Shown here: one piece after another, positions 34,935 to 44,661 of the stretch
Position numbering within the stretch: position 1 is the first letter of the stretch
How the letters are laid out: each line of letters starts with the position of its first letter
Origin: Legionella fallonii LLAP-10
Lineage (GTDB): Bacteria; Pseudomonadota; Gammaproteobacteria; Legionellales; Legionellaceae
Direction: 5' to 3'
NCBI RefSeq assembly: GCF_000953135.1
Contig: NZ_LN614827.1
Coordinates: 62,001 to 126,000 of the forward strand
DNA: 64,000 bases
The notes under the pieces: model-generated
Database searches by the model: none
Seen by the model: the letters and a program-made list of their open reading frames with translations, nothing else
Told to the model about the DNA's origin: nothing
Made by a program: the position numbers and the translations under genes

Positions 34935-36926
34935 ATGAAAGATTTATTTAAAATTTACGCAAACTATCAACCTGCCGGTGATCAGCCTACTGCAATAGCC
35001 TCATTAATTGATGGCTTGGAATCTGGATTGGCCAAACAGACCCTTCTAGGTGTTACTGGTTCGGGTAAAACATTTACTATTGCTCATGTCATTCAGGCGA
35101 TGAAAAGGCCCACCTTAATTATGGCGCCAAATAAAACACTTGCCGCGCAATTGTATGGTGAATTTAAAACCTATTTTCCAGATAATGCGGTAGAGTATTT
35201 TGTTTCTTACTACGACTATTATCAGCCTGAAGCTTACGTTCCTTCCTCAGATACCTTTATAGAAAAAGACTCATCCATTAACGAGCACATAGAGCAGATG
35301 CGTTTATCAGCGACTAAAGCATTAATTGAGCGCAAAGACGCGATTATAGTTGCAACAGTATCTGCCATTTATGGTTTGGGCGATCCCGATTCCTACCTTC
35401 GTATGGTATTACATCTTTCCCGTGGAGAACAATGCGGACAACGGAAAATTTTAAAACGTCTTGCGGAAATGCAGTACACTCGTACCACTATGTCATTGGA
35501 GCGCGGTCAATTTAGAGTACATGGTGATGTGGTGGATATTTTTCCTGCGGACTCAGAAAAAGAAGCCATACGCGTTGAACTATTTGATGAAGAAATTGAA
35601 AATATTGCTCGTTTTGACCCCTTAACAGGAGAAGTTATTCAGCGCCTTCCTCGTGTTACCATTTTTCCTAAAACGCATTACGTGACCCCACGTGAGCGTA
35701 TTTTAGAAACCGTCGATCTGGTTAAAGAAGAGCTACAGGGGCGGTTGGCTGAGTTTAATGCGCAAAATAAGCTGGTTGAAGCCCAGCGCCTAGAACAACG
35801 GACTTCTTTTGATGTTGAGATGATGCTCGAGCTTGGTTATTGCTCTGGGATTGAAAATTATTCTCGCTATTTATCGGGGAGAGGACCAGGAGAGCCGCCA
35901 CCGACTTTATTTGATTATTTGCCCCCGGAAGCCTTATTAGTTATCGATGAGTCTCATGTGACGGTGCCGCAAATTGGTGGCATGTATCGCGGGGATCGGT
36001 CACGTAAAGAAACTTTAGTTCATTATGGCTTTAGGTTGCCTTCAGCTTTGGATAATAGACCGTTACGCTTTGAAGAGTTCGAAGAGCGCTCGCCACAAAC
36101 GATATACATTTCTGCGACCCCTGGGGCTTATGAGCAGGCTAATTCAGATAATGTTGCCGAACAGGTCGTACGTCCCACAGGTTTGGTTGATCCTGAGGTA
36201 GAAATTAGACCGGTCAGAACTCAGGTTGATGATTTAATGTCTGAAATTCATCTGGTAATTAAGGAGGGTGGACGAGTTCTGGTGACCACTTTAACCAAAC
36301 GGATGGCGGAAGACCTAACTGATTATTTGATGGAACATAAAATTAAAGTGCGTTATTTACATTCTGACGTGGATACTGTCGAGCGAGTAGAGATCATTCG
36401 TGATTTACGTTTGGGTGAGTTTGATGTTTTGGTGGGTATTAACTTATTACGTGAAGGGTTAGATATGCCAGAGGTTGCTCTGGTTGCCATTCTTGATGCA
36501 GATAAGGAAGGTTTCTTACGTTCAGATCGCTCCTTAATCCAGACTATAGGACGGGCCGCACGCAATGTAAAAGGCCGCGCTATTCTTTATGCTGATAAAA
36601 TCACCGGCTCAATGAAAAGAGCTTTAGATGAAACGGATAGACGACGAGAAAAACAAAGAGCATTTAATCTGGAGCACAATATTATACCCTTAGGCATTAA
36701 TAAATCGGTGGCCGATATCATGGAAGGTTCTCACCTCGGTAAACGCAAAGCGGCTGTGGCAGAAAAGACTCCCGAATACACCCATTGGTCTCCTCAGGAA
36801 TTAGTGAAACAGATTAATACCTTAGAGAAACAAATGTATCTACACGCAAAAAATATGGAATTTGAATTGGCGGCTAAAGTACGTGATGAGTATCTCTTAT
36901 TGAAAGAGCAATTACTGAATACATAA
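34935..36926 (+). CDS. uvrB: UvrABC excinuclease subunit B
   Basis: This 663-residue helicase-like protein verifies DNA damage in nucleotide excision repair with UvrA and UvrC. Walker A is VTGSGKTF (residues 40-47), the damage-binding beta-hairpin is [24 protein letters not shown] is in [14 protein letters not shown], helicase motif V is [14 protein letters not shown] and motif VI is QTIGRAARN. The UVR domain lies at the C terminus ([20 protein letters not shown]), needed for UvrC contact. The start ATG matches the family N terminus ([19 protein letters not shown]) but has no ribosome-binding site. Confidence 0.98.
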   Translation: MKDLFKIYANYQPAGDQPTAIASLIDGLESGLAKQTLLGVTGSGKTFTIAHVIQAMKRPTLIMAPNKTLAAQLYGEFKTYFPDNAVEYFVSYYDYYQPEAYVPSSDTFIEKDSSINEHIEQMRLSATKALIERKDAIIVATVSAIYGLGDPDSYLRMVLHLSRGEQCGQRKILKRLAEMQYTRTTMSLERGQFRVHGDVVDIFPADSEKEAIRVELFDEEIENIARFDPLTGEVIQRLPRVTIFPKTHYVTPRERILETVDLVKEELQGRLAEFNAQNKLVEAQRLEQRTSFDVEMMLELGYCSGIENYSRYLSGRGPGEPPPTLFDYLPPEALLVIDESHVTVPQIGGMYRGDRSRKETLVHYGFRLPSALDNRPLRFEEFEERSPQTIYISATPGAYEQANSDNVAEQVVRPTGLVDPEVEIRPVRTQVDDLMSEIHLVIKEGGRVLVTTLTKRMAEDLTDYLMEHKIKVRYLHSDVDTVERVEIIRDLRLGEFDVLVGINLLREGLDMPEVALVAILDADKEGFLRSDRSLIQTIGRAARNVKGRAILYADKITGSMKRALDETDRRREKQRAFNLEHNIIPLGINKSVADIMEGSHLGKRKAAVAEKTPEYTHWSPQELVKQINTLEKQMYLHAKNMEFELAAKVRDEYLLLKEQLLNT

Positions 36927-37079
36927 CCCGACAGACACAGATTTGGAACCCTGAGGTTCAAGTGGGGGGGCGAATGAATCGGTTCAGGCTTCCCACTACA
37001 GGGTGGTCTTGCACAACACCAATTTCAGGATGCTCCCCTGATTGTGAGTGTTGGTTCGAAAATCACTCGCTATCGGGTT
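36925..37079 (-). ncRNA. ssrS: 6S RNA
   Basis: The minus strand resembles gammaproteobacterial 6S RNA, which binds the housekeeping RNA polymerase holoenzyme and mimics an open promoter. The closing stem is a 10-base helix (aacccgatag with ctgtcgggtt). Towards the 3' side it contains gggaagcctgaaccgattca and then cacttgaacctcagggttcc, matching in order the conserved 3' strand of E. coli 6S RNA (aagccttaaaactg, later ccttgaaccaagggttcaagg). An apical hairpin (ccac cctgta gtgg) is present. The visible stem gives 155 bases, shorter than the 184-base E. coli RNA, so the ends may extend. It lies antisense to the uvrB stop codon and convergent with uvrB. The usual neighbour zapA is 4 kb away. Confidence 0.75.
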
Positions 37080-37350
37080 AGTTCAATTATAGCATTGACC
37101 TGTGTCTTAAAGCTATTTGAAATAGCAAAATAGATGTAATAAAAGGCCATCGTACTGCTAATTATCCCTTGTACAATATTGATTAACTCTAATTGTCTAC
37201 TTTTGCAAAAATCATACAATCTTATATTCATAGACTATACTCAAGTTAACTGCCGCATTTTATTTGCTTTTTGTGCGCAATCATATAGAAGAAGGGAAGT
37301 TAATCAATTTAACTTCATGGCTAATACAGTAATGGAATCGGTATAGCTTA
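36927..37350. other. Intergenic stretch with 6S RNA and its promoter
   Basis: The first 153 bases are 6S RNA on the minus strand and the next 30 its promoter. The remaining 240 bases, to the GGDEF-EAL start, must hold that gene's promoter; I see no further gene or repeat. Confidence 0.6.
37086..37091 (-). promoter_or_regulatory. -10 element of the 6S RNA promoter
   Basis: The minus strand reads TATAAT, a perfect consensus -10, with its last base seven bases before the predicted 6S RNA 5' end at 37079. The -35 region, about 37108-37115, is only weakly matched. Confidence 0.7.
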
Positions 37351-38997
37351 ATGGGCATAAAAAATAAAATCATACCTAGTACTATCATTTTAAAGCAACA
37401 TGTGCACAGATATACCTTTCTGGGATTAGCTATTGCGGTTGGTAGCATTATGATCGCTAGTTTCATTGTTTCTTATCAATTAACCGGGCGTGTTGACTTA
37501 GATGGTTTTGTTGCTGCTCAAATGTCAAATCCAGCCATTTGGATTTTAGATTTAACTCCTTTAATGTTTGTTTATTGGGGGCAAGCTTTTTGTGCAGGAG
37601 TTGTCAATAAGGCGCAATCCATTTTAACAGATACCAAAGAGCAGTTTTTAAAAATAAGTGGTAATTTGGAGTCAGAGCTCAAATACGAGAGTAATCACGA
37701 CAATGTAACGACCTTATCTAATAGCCGAATGTTTAGCGAATTAGTCACTACGGCAATGGAGCAATTGGGAACAAAAGGGCAGTTAGCGGTTATTATTATA
37801 GAAATTAATGAGTTCAAGAATATCAGTTATAACTTTGGTACTTCTAACGCAAATAATGTGTTAAAGCAATTTGCAGATAAGCTGAAATTGATATTAATGG
37901 AACCCTATCTCTTAGAATCCTGCATGGGCTTATGTAGTGCGGCCCGTTTTCATGGAGAAGAGTTTGCTTTATTGATTCCTCGATTAAAGCCTGATTTTAA
38001 TGCCAATGAGCTATTGTCGGCCTTACATCGGTCAACAACTACTCAAGTGATAATCGATGGTATGGATGTGAATATAGCCACCACCTCAGGGCTTGCTATG
38101 TACCCCACGCAAGGGGAGGAGGTCGATATATTGATAAGCCAAGCCAATATAGCTCTGCATCATGCACGACAACAAGGGCTACCCTATATGGTGTATCAAA
38201 CAGAGATGAAGGAAGACTTTACGCAGAATCATATGATTATGAGTGCGTTGAAGCACGCTATAGAAAATAATGAAGTAAACGTTTATTTTCAGCCCATAGT
38301 GAATTTAGCAACAAGGACTATTATTGGTGCAGAGTCTTTTGTACGTTTTGAGCATCCACAATTTGGTTTATTGAATGCAGAAAAATTCATTCCCTTAATT
38401 GCAAGCACCACGCTAATTCATAATTTAACCACAGTGATGCTAAAAAGCGTGATAAAACAATTAACTAACTGGCATGATGAGGGCTTTAAAATTTATGCCG
38501 CGGTGAATTTATCAACACAAGATCTTTCTAATAGAGAGCTTCCCATTTTTATAAGCAAATTGTTAGATGATTATGAAATATCCCCTGAATATTTAAAACT
38601 GGAGTTTACGGAAAAGGCCTGTATGACAGAGCAGACGATCACTAAAGAGGTACTGGAGCAATTGTCTGCTATTGGGATTAAATTATCTATAGACGATTTT
38701 TGTAGTGGATATTCTTCTTTTGTCTATCTTCTCAACTTTCCTATTGATGAGGTCAAGATTGAAAAATCATTTATTCTTAACATGATGGGCGACGTCAAGA
38801 AGGCCAAAATTGTCAAAGCTATTACTAAAATAGCAGAAACCTTAGGATTAGCTATCATAGCAGAGGGGATTACTGACGAAGAGACCTTAAAACACTTGAG
38901 CGAGTTGGGTTGTTGCTATGGACAGGGGGCTTATTTTTCTCGCCCTGTTGATGCAGCACAATTTAAGGTTTTATTGAGTAGAAAAAAAGCCGCTTAA
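37351..38997 (+). CDS. Membrane GGDEF-EAL protein, probable c-di-GMP phosphodiesterase
   Basis: The 548-residue product has two N-terminal transmembrane helices (residues 22-44 and 62-85), a GGDEF domain (90-290) and an EAL domain (305-545). The GGDEF site reads HGEEF at 201-205, so cyclase activity is probably lost. In the EAL domain the metal-binding Glu is kept although the motif reads ESF at 328-330 (GAESFVRFEHP); NLSTQDL, KLEFTEKA, SIDDFCSGYSSF, DEVKIEKSF, IAEGITDEE and GQGAYFSRP all keep the usual metal and catalytic residues. It is therefore probably a phosphodiesterase with a degenerate regulatory GGDEF. The input signal for the membrane part is unknown. It stands alone. Confidence 0.88.
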   Translation: MGIKNKIIPSTIILKQHVHRYTFLGLAIAVGSIMIASFIVSYQLTGRVDLDGFVAAQMSNPAIWILDLTPLMFVYWGQAFCAGVVNKAQSILTDTKEQFLKISGNLESELKYESNHDNVTTLSNSRMFSELVTTAMEQLGTKGQLAVIIIEINEFKNISYNFGTSNANNVLKQFADKLKLILMEPYLLESCMGLCSAARFHGEEFALLIPRLKPDFNANELLSALHRSTTTQVIIDGMDVNIATTSGLAMYPTQGEEVDILISQANIALHHARQQGLPYMVYQTEMKEDFTQNHMIMSALKHAIENNEVNVYFQPIVNLATRTIIGAESFVRFEHPQFGLLNAEKFIPLIASTTLIHNLTTVMLKSVIKQLTNWHDEGFKIYAAVNLSTQDLSNRELPIFISKLLDDYEISPEYLKLEFTEKACMTEQTITKEVLEQLSAIGIKLSIDDFCSGYSSFVYLLNFPIDEVKIEKSFILNMMGDVKKAKIVKAITKIAETLGLAIIAEGITDEETLKHLSELGCCYGQGAYFSRPVDAAQFKVLLSRKKAA

Positions 38998-39052
38998 TTA
39001 GGCATTGCTGAGGAGCTTTAGTGGATTATTTAGAGCGGGACAGGACGCTCAT

Positions 39053-39131
39053 TACCATTAAGTTAAGCACTTTAACCGTCATCCCGAGCATCGAGAGGGA
39101 TGACGTTGTTTCTTAACTTAAACTTAATGGC
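39053..39131. repeat. Inverted-repeat element with cattaagttaag termini and inner hairpin
   Basis: The outer arms are accattaagttaagcac and cttaacttaaacttaatggc, imperfect inverted repeats about 50 bases apart. Between them lies a perfect 9-bp hairpin, cgtcatccc/gggatgacg. The element sits between the convergent ends of the GGDEF-EAL and glutamate-synthase-like genes. The terminal motif recurs as a near-perfect palindrome at 52191-52233. No T-run supports a terminator. Confidence 0.7.
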
Positions 39132-39180
39132 AGTGGTCTGATGGCTATGAACCAAACTTAACGATTTACGACCCCTGGCG

Positions 39181-40752
39181 CTAAAATTTATCTGCATCAG
39201 CTAATTCCCAGTAGATTTTATATTTCTCAGGGATATTATTTTCTAAAAATTGGCCGGGAGTACAGTAAGTATAGATTTTGTCTAAGGTTTTTACTTCACC
39301 AATGGCTACACGTCTCATGATATGATATGGCCTTAAATCGCTAGGATTACTCAATCCCAGGGCACCGACCATTTCATAAAAACTCTTTATTGTGTTCTTA
39401 TGAAAATTAGCGACTCGGACTTTTTTCTCGTCAACAACTAAGCCATATTGCAAACGCTTATTTTGTGTCGCGATCCCGGTGGGGCAGGTATTGGCATTAC
39501 ACTGTTTCGATTGAACACAGCCTGTTGCCATCATCATCGCTCTGGCGGCATTACACATATCAGCACCGAGGGCAATATTTCTGAGTATATCAAAACCATT
39601 AGTGATTTTGCCGCTGCAAATCACGCGTATTTTATCGCGTACATTAATACCAACTAGTGCATTATGAACGAACACTAATCCGGCTTCCAAAGGGGTACCA
39701 ATAAAATTGGTATACTCTTCAGGAGCTGCGCCGGTACCACCTTCAGCTCCATCTACGGTGATAAAGTCAGGTAAAATATTGGTCTTCAGCATGGCCTTAC
39801 AAATAGCAAGGAATTCGTCTCTACGACCAAGACATAATTTAAAGCCTACAGGTTTGCCTCCGGAAAGCTCACGTAACCTTTTTACAAAATACAATAAGCC
39901 TACAGGAGTATCAAAAGTGCTATGAGCTATGGGGGACAATACATCTTTACCCATGGGTACTTTTCTCACTCGTGCTATTTCTTCGGTTAATTTAGCCGCG
40001 GGCAAAATACCTCCGTGCGAAGGCTTCGCTCCTTGTGAAAGCTTAATTTCTATCATTTTTACTTCTTCACGAGCCGACTCAATTTGAAATTCATGCTCAC
40101 TAAAATTACCTTCACTATCGCGGCAACCAAAATAGGCGGTACCAATTTGGAAAATAATGTCTCCGCCTTGTAAATGATAAGGACTTAACCCTCCCTCCCC
40201 CGTATTATGCGCAAAGCCACCAATCTGCGCGCCTTTATTTAGTGCCATAATGGCTTTGCCTGATAAAGAACCAAAACTCATAGCGGAAATATTTAAACGA
40301 GAAGCGGAGTAAGGTTTTGTACAATCAGGCCCCCCCACGATAATTCTACGATCTACTTCGGATGCATGTTTAGGGGCTAAAGAATGTAACGCCCAAGTAT
40401 AACCAATACTTAGAATGTCGCGCTCTGTACCAAAAGGAATAGTATCGCGTTCGTTTTTGGCTCGTTGATATATCAACGAACGAATTTCTCTGTTGAAGGG
40501 AAGCTCGCTTTCGTCAGTAGCAATAAAATATTGTTGAATTTCCGGGCGAATAAACTCAAGGAAGAAGCGTAGATGCCCTATAACAGGGAAATTACGTAAA
40601 AGAGTATGCTTTCTTTGTAAGACGTCATAAATCCATAAGACGATAATAGGGATGAGAAAAAAACCAAACCATTTCACATCATGAAGCATTATAAATAGGG
40701 CTAGCAATACGGCTAGCATTACAGCAAAACCAAGATACCATTGGCGTCTCAT
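39181..40752 (-). CDS. FMN-binding glutamate synthase family protein, membrane anchored
   Basis: The 523-residue product has two N-terminal transmembrane helices (residues 6-50) followed by a glutamate-synthase central FMN barrel. SAMSFGSLSGKAIMALN, LCLGRRDEF, VDGAEGGTGAAPEEY and LGADMCNAARAMMMATGCVQ match the FMN and Fe-S region of GltB, and CVQSKQCNANTCPTG supplies the cysteine cluster. The amidotransferase domain is absent, so the protein is a stand-alone FMN domain whose substrate is unknown. I start at ATG 40752, where AAGGAA lies six bases upstream and the family N terminus MRRQWYLGF begins; a longer frame to 40839 lacks such a site. Confidence 0.88.
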   Translation of the reverse strand: MRRQWYLGFAVMLAVLLALFIMLHDVKWFGFFLIPIIVLWIYDVLQRKHTLLRNFPVIGHLRFFLEFIRPEIQQYFIATDESELPFNREIRSLIYQRAKNERDTIPFGTERDILSIGYTWALHSLAPKHASEVDRRIIVGGPDCTKPYSASRLNISAMSFGSLSGKAIMALNKGAQIGGFAHNTGEGGLSPYHLQGGDIIFQIGTAYFGCRDSEGNFSEHEFQIESAREEVKMIEIKLSQGAKPSHGGILPAAKLTEEIARVRKVPMGKDVLSPIAHSTFDTPVGLLYFVKRLRELSGGKPVGFKLCLGRRDEFLAICKAMLKTNILPDFITVDGAEGGTGAAPEEYTNFIGTPLEAGLVFVHNALVGINVRDKIRVICSGKITNGFDILRNIALGADMCNAARAMMMATGCVQSKQCNANTCPTGIATQNKRLQYGLVVDEKKVRVANFHKNTIKSFYEMVGALGLSNPSDLRPYHIMRRVAIGEVKTLDKIYTYCTPGQFLENNIPEKYKIYWELADADKF

Positions 40753-40941
40753 TAATAATTCCTTTTGAAAGAATAGACCTTTTGCATCATCGCGACTTTT
40801 GCCTGATTGCAGCGTTATAAGTGTTTTTCTGGCGCTCATTTACTCGGATGTAAACTCCGCTCATCGAAACACTTATGCCTCGCCCCCTCAAGCAACATCC
40901 ACTGGTTATGCAGGAGCTCTAATAAAGTTTAAATTCGTTAA

Positions 40942-41265
40942 TTAATCCGTTTGTGGAATAGTGTCCCCTTCGCTACCGCCTACCGTCTTATTTATTTTGC
41001 TTTCTAAAGAGGTGATAAACTGAGTGACTTGAAAACGTTGATGCTCTTGAGCATTTTTACAGATTATTAATTCATGACTGATATCCAACGCCGCGAGTAA
41101 AAGTACTTTATAGTCATCAAGCTTTTTGAACTTACTTTTAGTACTTTGCATTTGGTCACTAAGCTTTTGTGCTGCCTGAAACAAGTTAGCTTCCTCGCCT
41201 TCAGGACACTTAAGTTCATAGGTTTTATTTAATATTTTAACTTTACAGGATTTTAGGTTAGTCAT
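40942..41265 (-). CDS. zapA: Cell division protein ZapA
   Basis: The 107-residue protein binds FtsZ and bundles protofilaments at the septum. The N-terminal domain is VKILNKTYELKCPEGEEANL, followed by AAQKLSDQMQSTKSKFKKLD, then the long C-terminal coiled-coil helix from about residue 55 (LAALDISHELIICKNAQEHQ). I start at ATG 41265 with AAGGA five bases upstream; a frame to 41310 adds 15 residues of no known homology. Next to it, divergently, is the UPF0149 gene, a common gammaproteobacterial arrangement. Confidence 0.92.
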   Translation of the reverse strand: MTNLKSCKVKILNKTYELKCPEGEEANLFQAAQKLSDQMQSTKSKFKKLDDYKVLLLAALDISHELIICKNAQEHQRFQVTQFITSLESKINKTVGGSEGDTIPQTD

Positions 41266-41353
41266 TATTATCCTTTGCATTAGCTCGGTGCATTGCAAAG
41301 ATAGTAACAATTTTGCCGGATGTCAGCAAATAGTGATAGATTCTTTTTTATCC

Positions 41354-41379
41354 GTAGCCCGTATTAGCAGCGTAATACG
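41354..41379 (+). repeat. REP-like palindrome with GTAG head (third stem type)
   Basis: GTAG (41354-41357) is followed by cc and a stem of cgtatta (41360-41366) and taatacg (41373-41379). It lies between zapA and the divergent UPF0149 gene. The stem sequence differs from the REPs near 29 kb and 14 kb. Confidence 0.6.
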
Positions 41380-41506
41380 AGAATGTAGCTTCAATCCTTG
41401 ATTACGATGTCGTCTAATCCACGTTACACGAGCTTAAGTTGACGTCATTAGGTGAACACTGGCTATAAATCGGTTATTATAATTTATTTTTATATATGAG
41501 TTAATT

Positions 41507-42088
41507 ATGTCCGTAGAAGATCACCGCTTACACCTACCTGATTATGATGAATTTAATGAATCTATAGCCACTTTAGCCCTAGATATTTCAGCCAGCGAAT
41601 TGCATGGGATAATGTGTGGTTATCTTTGTGCAGGGGCAGGTAGTCAGGGAGAGGCCTATTTGCGCGCTTTATCTGGCAATAAAAAAGATCAATTAAGTCG
41701 TACTGCGACTTTAGCGATGTTTGCGGTGTTTTCTATTAGCCAACAGCAAATTGCTAATTTTGATTTTGAATTTGAACTGTTAGTGCCTGAGGATGAACTA
41801 CCCTTAATTGATAGAGCGCGGGCATTTAGTGAATGGTGCAAGGGATTTACTCAGGGTTTATCTTTACTAGGTATAGGGATTGAGCAATTCTATGAGGAAG
41901 AGGCGCAAGATGCATTGCAACACCTTACAGAGTTTGCTGAATTAGATTGCGATTCTTTGGATGTAGATGAGGAAGATGAGCGAGCATTAATGGAAGTCAG
42001 TGAGTACGCCCGCATGGCTGTAATTCGCTTGCATAGTGACTTAGTAATGAATGAAAGAAAACTCGGCGGTTCTGAAACGACCCATTGA
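41507..42088 (+). CDS. UPF0149 (YgfB/YecA-like) family protein
   Basis: This 193-residue protein is the YgfB-type UPF0149 member. The N terminus LDISASELHGIMCGYLCAGA is the family hallmark, and RAFSEWCKGFTQGLSLLGIG with a Glu/Asp-rich C-terminal part (DCDSLDVDEEDERALMEVSE) also fit. The function in most species is unclear; in Pseudomonas a YgfB homologue affects AmpD regulation. It is the first gene of UPF0149-pepP-ubiH-visC, which is conserved in gammaproteobacteria; pepP starts 18 bases after its stop. Confidence 0.9.
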   Translation: MSVEDHRLHLPDYDEFNESIATLALDISASELHGIMCGYLCAGAGSQGEAYLRALSGNKKDQLSRTATLAMFAVFSISQQQIANFDFEFELLVPEDELPLIDRARAFSEWCKGFTQGLSLLGIGIEQFYEEEAQDALQHLTEFAELDCDSLDVDEEDERALMEVSEYARMAVIRLHSDLVMNERKLGGSETTH

Positions 42089-42105
42089 TCTAAAAGGATG
42101 TTGAC

Positions 42106-43413
42106 ATGATTACGCAAAAAGAATTTCAAACAAGACGGCAAAAATTGGCGGAACAATTGCCTGCAAATAGTGTGGCACTTATCCCTGCTGGACGTGAACG
42201 GTTACGTAATGGCGATTCACATTATCGTTTTCGTCAGGATAGTAACTTTTATTATTTAACTGGTTTTAACGAGCCTGATGCTTTATTGGTCCTCATTAAT
42301 GGTAACGAAGTGCAAAGCATTTTGTTTAATCGTCCACGGAATCCAACTGAAGAACAATGGACCGGTAAACGTTTGGGACAAGAGGGTGCAATAAAAGAAT
42401 TACAAATGGATCACGCTTTTCCTTTGGCGGCTATTGCTGAAGAGTTGCCCAAGTTATTCGCTGGAAAATCAACAATCTATTATGCTTTGGGGTGCAGTAA
42501 TCAATTAGAAAAACAGATTATTGATAGTTTAAATGTGTTAAAAGCCCAAGTGCGAAGAGGAGTTAAAGCTCCTGAGTCTTTAAGTGATTTGGAGCCTATT
42601 TTAGGTGAAATGCGTCTATTTAAAAGTGAGGCAGAAATAGACTTACTGCGCCAGGCCGCTCGTATCTCTGTTGAAGCCCATAAACGTGCCATGCAACTGT
42701 GTCAGAATATGGAGTATGAGCATCAACTCGAAGCGGAGTTGGTTTATGAGTTTAGCCGCCAAGGCTGTCGGAGCGTCGCTTACGATCCCATCGTGGGCAG
42801 TGGGGAAAATGCCTGTATTCTTCATTATACTGAGAATAACCAACCTTTGCGTCGAGGTGACTTAGTTCTTATTGATGCAGGGGGGGAGTTTGGTAATTAT
42901 GCTGCAGATATCACCAGGACTTTCCCGGTTAATGGCACATTTAGCCCAGAACAAAAATCTATTTATGAGTTGGTTCTTAAAGCACAAAGAGCAGGAATTG
43001 CGGCGATTAAACCTGGACTTCCGTGGAATAGCGTGCAACAAATTATGATTCAAATCTTAACGGAAGGTTTGTGCGAATTAGGTATTTTAAAAGGAGCTGT
43101 CGCTGACCTTATTGCAAAAGAGGCGTACAGGCCATTTTACATGCATAATTCGGGGCATTGGCTAGGTTTGGATGTGCATGATGCCGGCAGTTATAGGATA
43201 GATGGCGAGTGGCGTCTTTTACAGCCCGGTATGGTATTAACGGTAGAACCTGGGTTATATATCAGTTCTGGTATGGAAGATGTGGATAAGCGTTGGTGGG
43301 GTATTGGTGTACGGATTGAAGATGATGTTTTAGTGACTCAAACGGCAAATGAAGTCTTAACATCGGCTTTACCTGTACATGTTGATGATATTGAGGCGTT
43401 AATGCGTGGCTGA
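42106..43413 (+). CDS. pepP: Xaa-Pro aminopeptidase P
   Basis: This 435-residue dimanganese enzyme removes the N-terminal residue from peptides with Pro in second position. The metal ligands are in LVLIDAGGEFGNYAADITRT (two Asp), HNSGHWLGLDVHD (His), LTVEPGLYI (Glu) and IRIEDDVLV (Glu). The N-terminal domain starts TRRQKLAEQLPANSVALIPA, typical of AMPP. AGGAT with 8 bases spacing precedes ATG. It overlaps the next gene, ubiH, by eight bases, indicating translational coupling. Confidence 0.96.
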   Translation: MITQKEFQTRRQKLAEQLPANSVALIPAGRERLRNGDSHYRFRQDSNFYYLTGFNEPDALLVLINGNEVQSILFNRPRNPTEEQWTGKRLGQEGAIKELQMDHAFPLAAIAEELPKLFAGKSTIYYALGCSNQLEKQIIDSLNVLKAQVRRGVKAPESLSDLEPILGEMRLFKSEAEIDLLRQAARISVEAHKRAMQLCQNMEYEHQLEAELVYEFSRQGCRSVAYDPIVGSGENACILHYTENNQPLRRGDLVLIDAGGEFGNYAADITRTFPVNGTFSPEQKSIYELVLKAQRAGIAAIKPGLPWNSVQQIMIQILTEGLCELGILKGAVADLIAKEAYRPFYMHNSGHWLGLDVHDAGSYRIDGEWRLLQPGMVLTVEPGLYISSGMEDVDKRWWGIGVRIEDDVLVTQTANEVLTSALPVHVDDIEALMRG

Positions 43414-44602
43414 ACAACAAGTTGATATATTAATTATTGGTGGTGGTTTAACTGGCGCAACCCTAATGCTTGCTTTGCAGGGCTTAGGGTTTAGCACTCT
43501 ATTAGTTGAAGCAAAACCGTTTACTGACAAAGTGAATCCTGATTTTGATGCGCGCTCCTTGGCCTTGTCGCCAGCAAGCCAGCGCATTTTAAATCAGTTG
43601 GGAATGTGGGCGATTCTTAATCAATATGCAACGGCAATTAACCTGATTCATGTTTCTGAGCAGCATCGCTTTGGTACATCACGTTTACAAGGCGGCGAAC
43701 AGGAGCCTTTAGGTTATGTGGTTGAAATGCAACACATCAATTTGGCTTTGCAACAGTTATTGACGGCGAAGCAGCTGATAGCTCCTGCAACAGTAACCGC
43801 ACTGGATTTGGCTGCTAAAACAGTAACGGTGACCACCAGCGCTGGTGACCTACGTATCGCCGCGCAATTAATCGTTGCTGCAGATGGCGCTGAATCTGCC
43901 ATTCGTCGCTTATGCCGGTTGCCCGCAAAAATAAAATGCTACAATCAACATGCTATAGTGGCTAATGTTGGTTTAGTTAAATCCCATGAACATAGAGCCT
44001 ATGAACGCTTTACTGCTCATGGCCCTTTGGCACTGTTACCCATGACGGATAATCGCATGTCTTTGGTTTGGGCTATGCCCCCCAAAAAAGCGGAACAATT
44101 ACTCGCAGTATCTGATACGGTGTTTCTAAAAGAACTACAATATGCTTTTGGCTATCGCTTAGGACGATTGGCTAAAGTTGGGAAACGACATTGCTATCCT
44201 TTAAAACAAGTGCTTATGCCTCAACAAACAAAATGGCCAGTCGTTTTTTTGGGCAATGCTGCCCATACCTTGCATCCAGTGGCGGGGCAGGGATTTAATC
44301 TGGGTCTTAGAGATGCGGCAACTTTGGCGCAGTGTATTGGTGAATATGGCCTAAATAAGGAGATGTTGCAGCATTATTCTCAGTTAAGGCGACAGGATCA
44401 ACAAGTCATTACTCAATTAACTGATGGTTTAATTGAAATTTTTACAAGCACTCTACCGGGTATGGGGATAGCTCGTACTATTGGGTTGGTTACATTTGAC
44501 TCTCTTCCGATGTTAAAAAATTGCCTGGCTCGTTATACACAAGGGTTTGGCGGTATTATTCCCGATTTAGTATGTGATATTGCTTTAACTTCAAAGAAGT
44601 AA
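43406..44602 (+). CDS. ubiH: 2-octaprenyl-6-methoxyphenol hydroxylase (ubiquinone C4 hydroxylase)
   Basis: This 398-residue FAD monooxygenase of the UbiH/COQ6 family acts in ubiquinone synthesis. The FAD dinucleotide fold is ILIIGGGLTGATLMLAL, the second FAD motif is LGNAAHTLHPVAGQGFNLGLRDAATL, and VAADGAESAIRRL matches the middle DG motif. The start is GTG, inside the 3' end of pepP (8-base overlap), and the protein then reads AEQQVDILIIG. It is followed by a second monooxygenase, 59 bases downstream, for another ring position. Confidence 0.92.
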   Translation: MAEQQVDILIIGGGLTGATLMLALQGLGFSTLLVEAKPFTDKVNPDFDARSLALSPASQRILNQLGMWAILNQYATAINLIHVSEQHRFGTSRLQGGEQEPLGYVVEMQHINLALQQLLTAKQLIAPATVTALDLAAKTVTVTTSAGDLRIAAQLIVAADGAESAIRRLCRLPAKIKCYNQHAIVANVGLVKSHEHRAYERFTAHGPLALLPMTDNRMSLVWAMPPKKAEQLLAVSDTVFLKELQYAFGYRLGRLAKVGKRHCYPLKQVLMPQQTKWPVVFLGNAAHTLHPVAGQGFNLGLRDAATLAQCIGEYGLNKEMLQHYSQLRRQDQQVITQLTDGLIEIFTSTLPGMGIARTIGLVTFDSLPMLKNCLARYTQGFGGIIPDLVCDIALTSKK

Positions 44603-44661
44603 TCGGGCTCTTAATTAAGAATGGCGATGAACCTTAAAGGCTTAAGTACAATGGAGATAAA

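Noticed and set aside
36927..37080. Plain terminator or riboswitch downstream of uvrB
   Set aside because: The helices match 6S RNA features in order and a consensus -10 lies exactly upstream on the minus strand, so 6S RNA explains it better.
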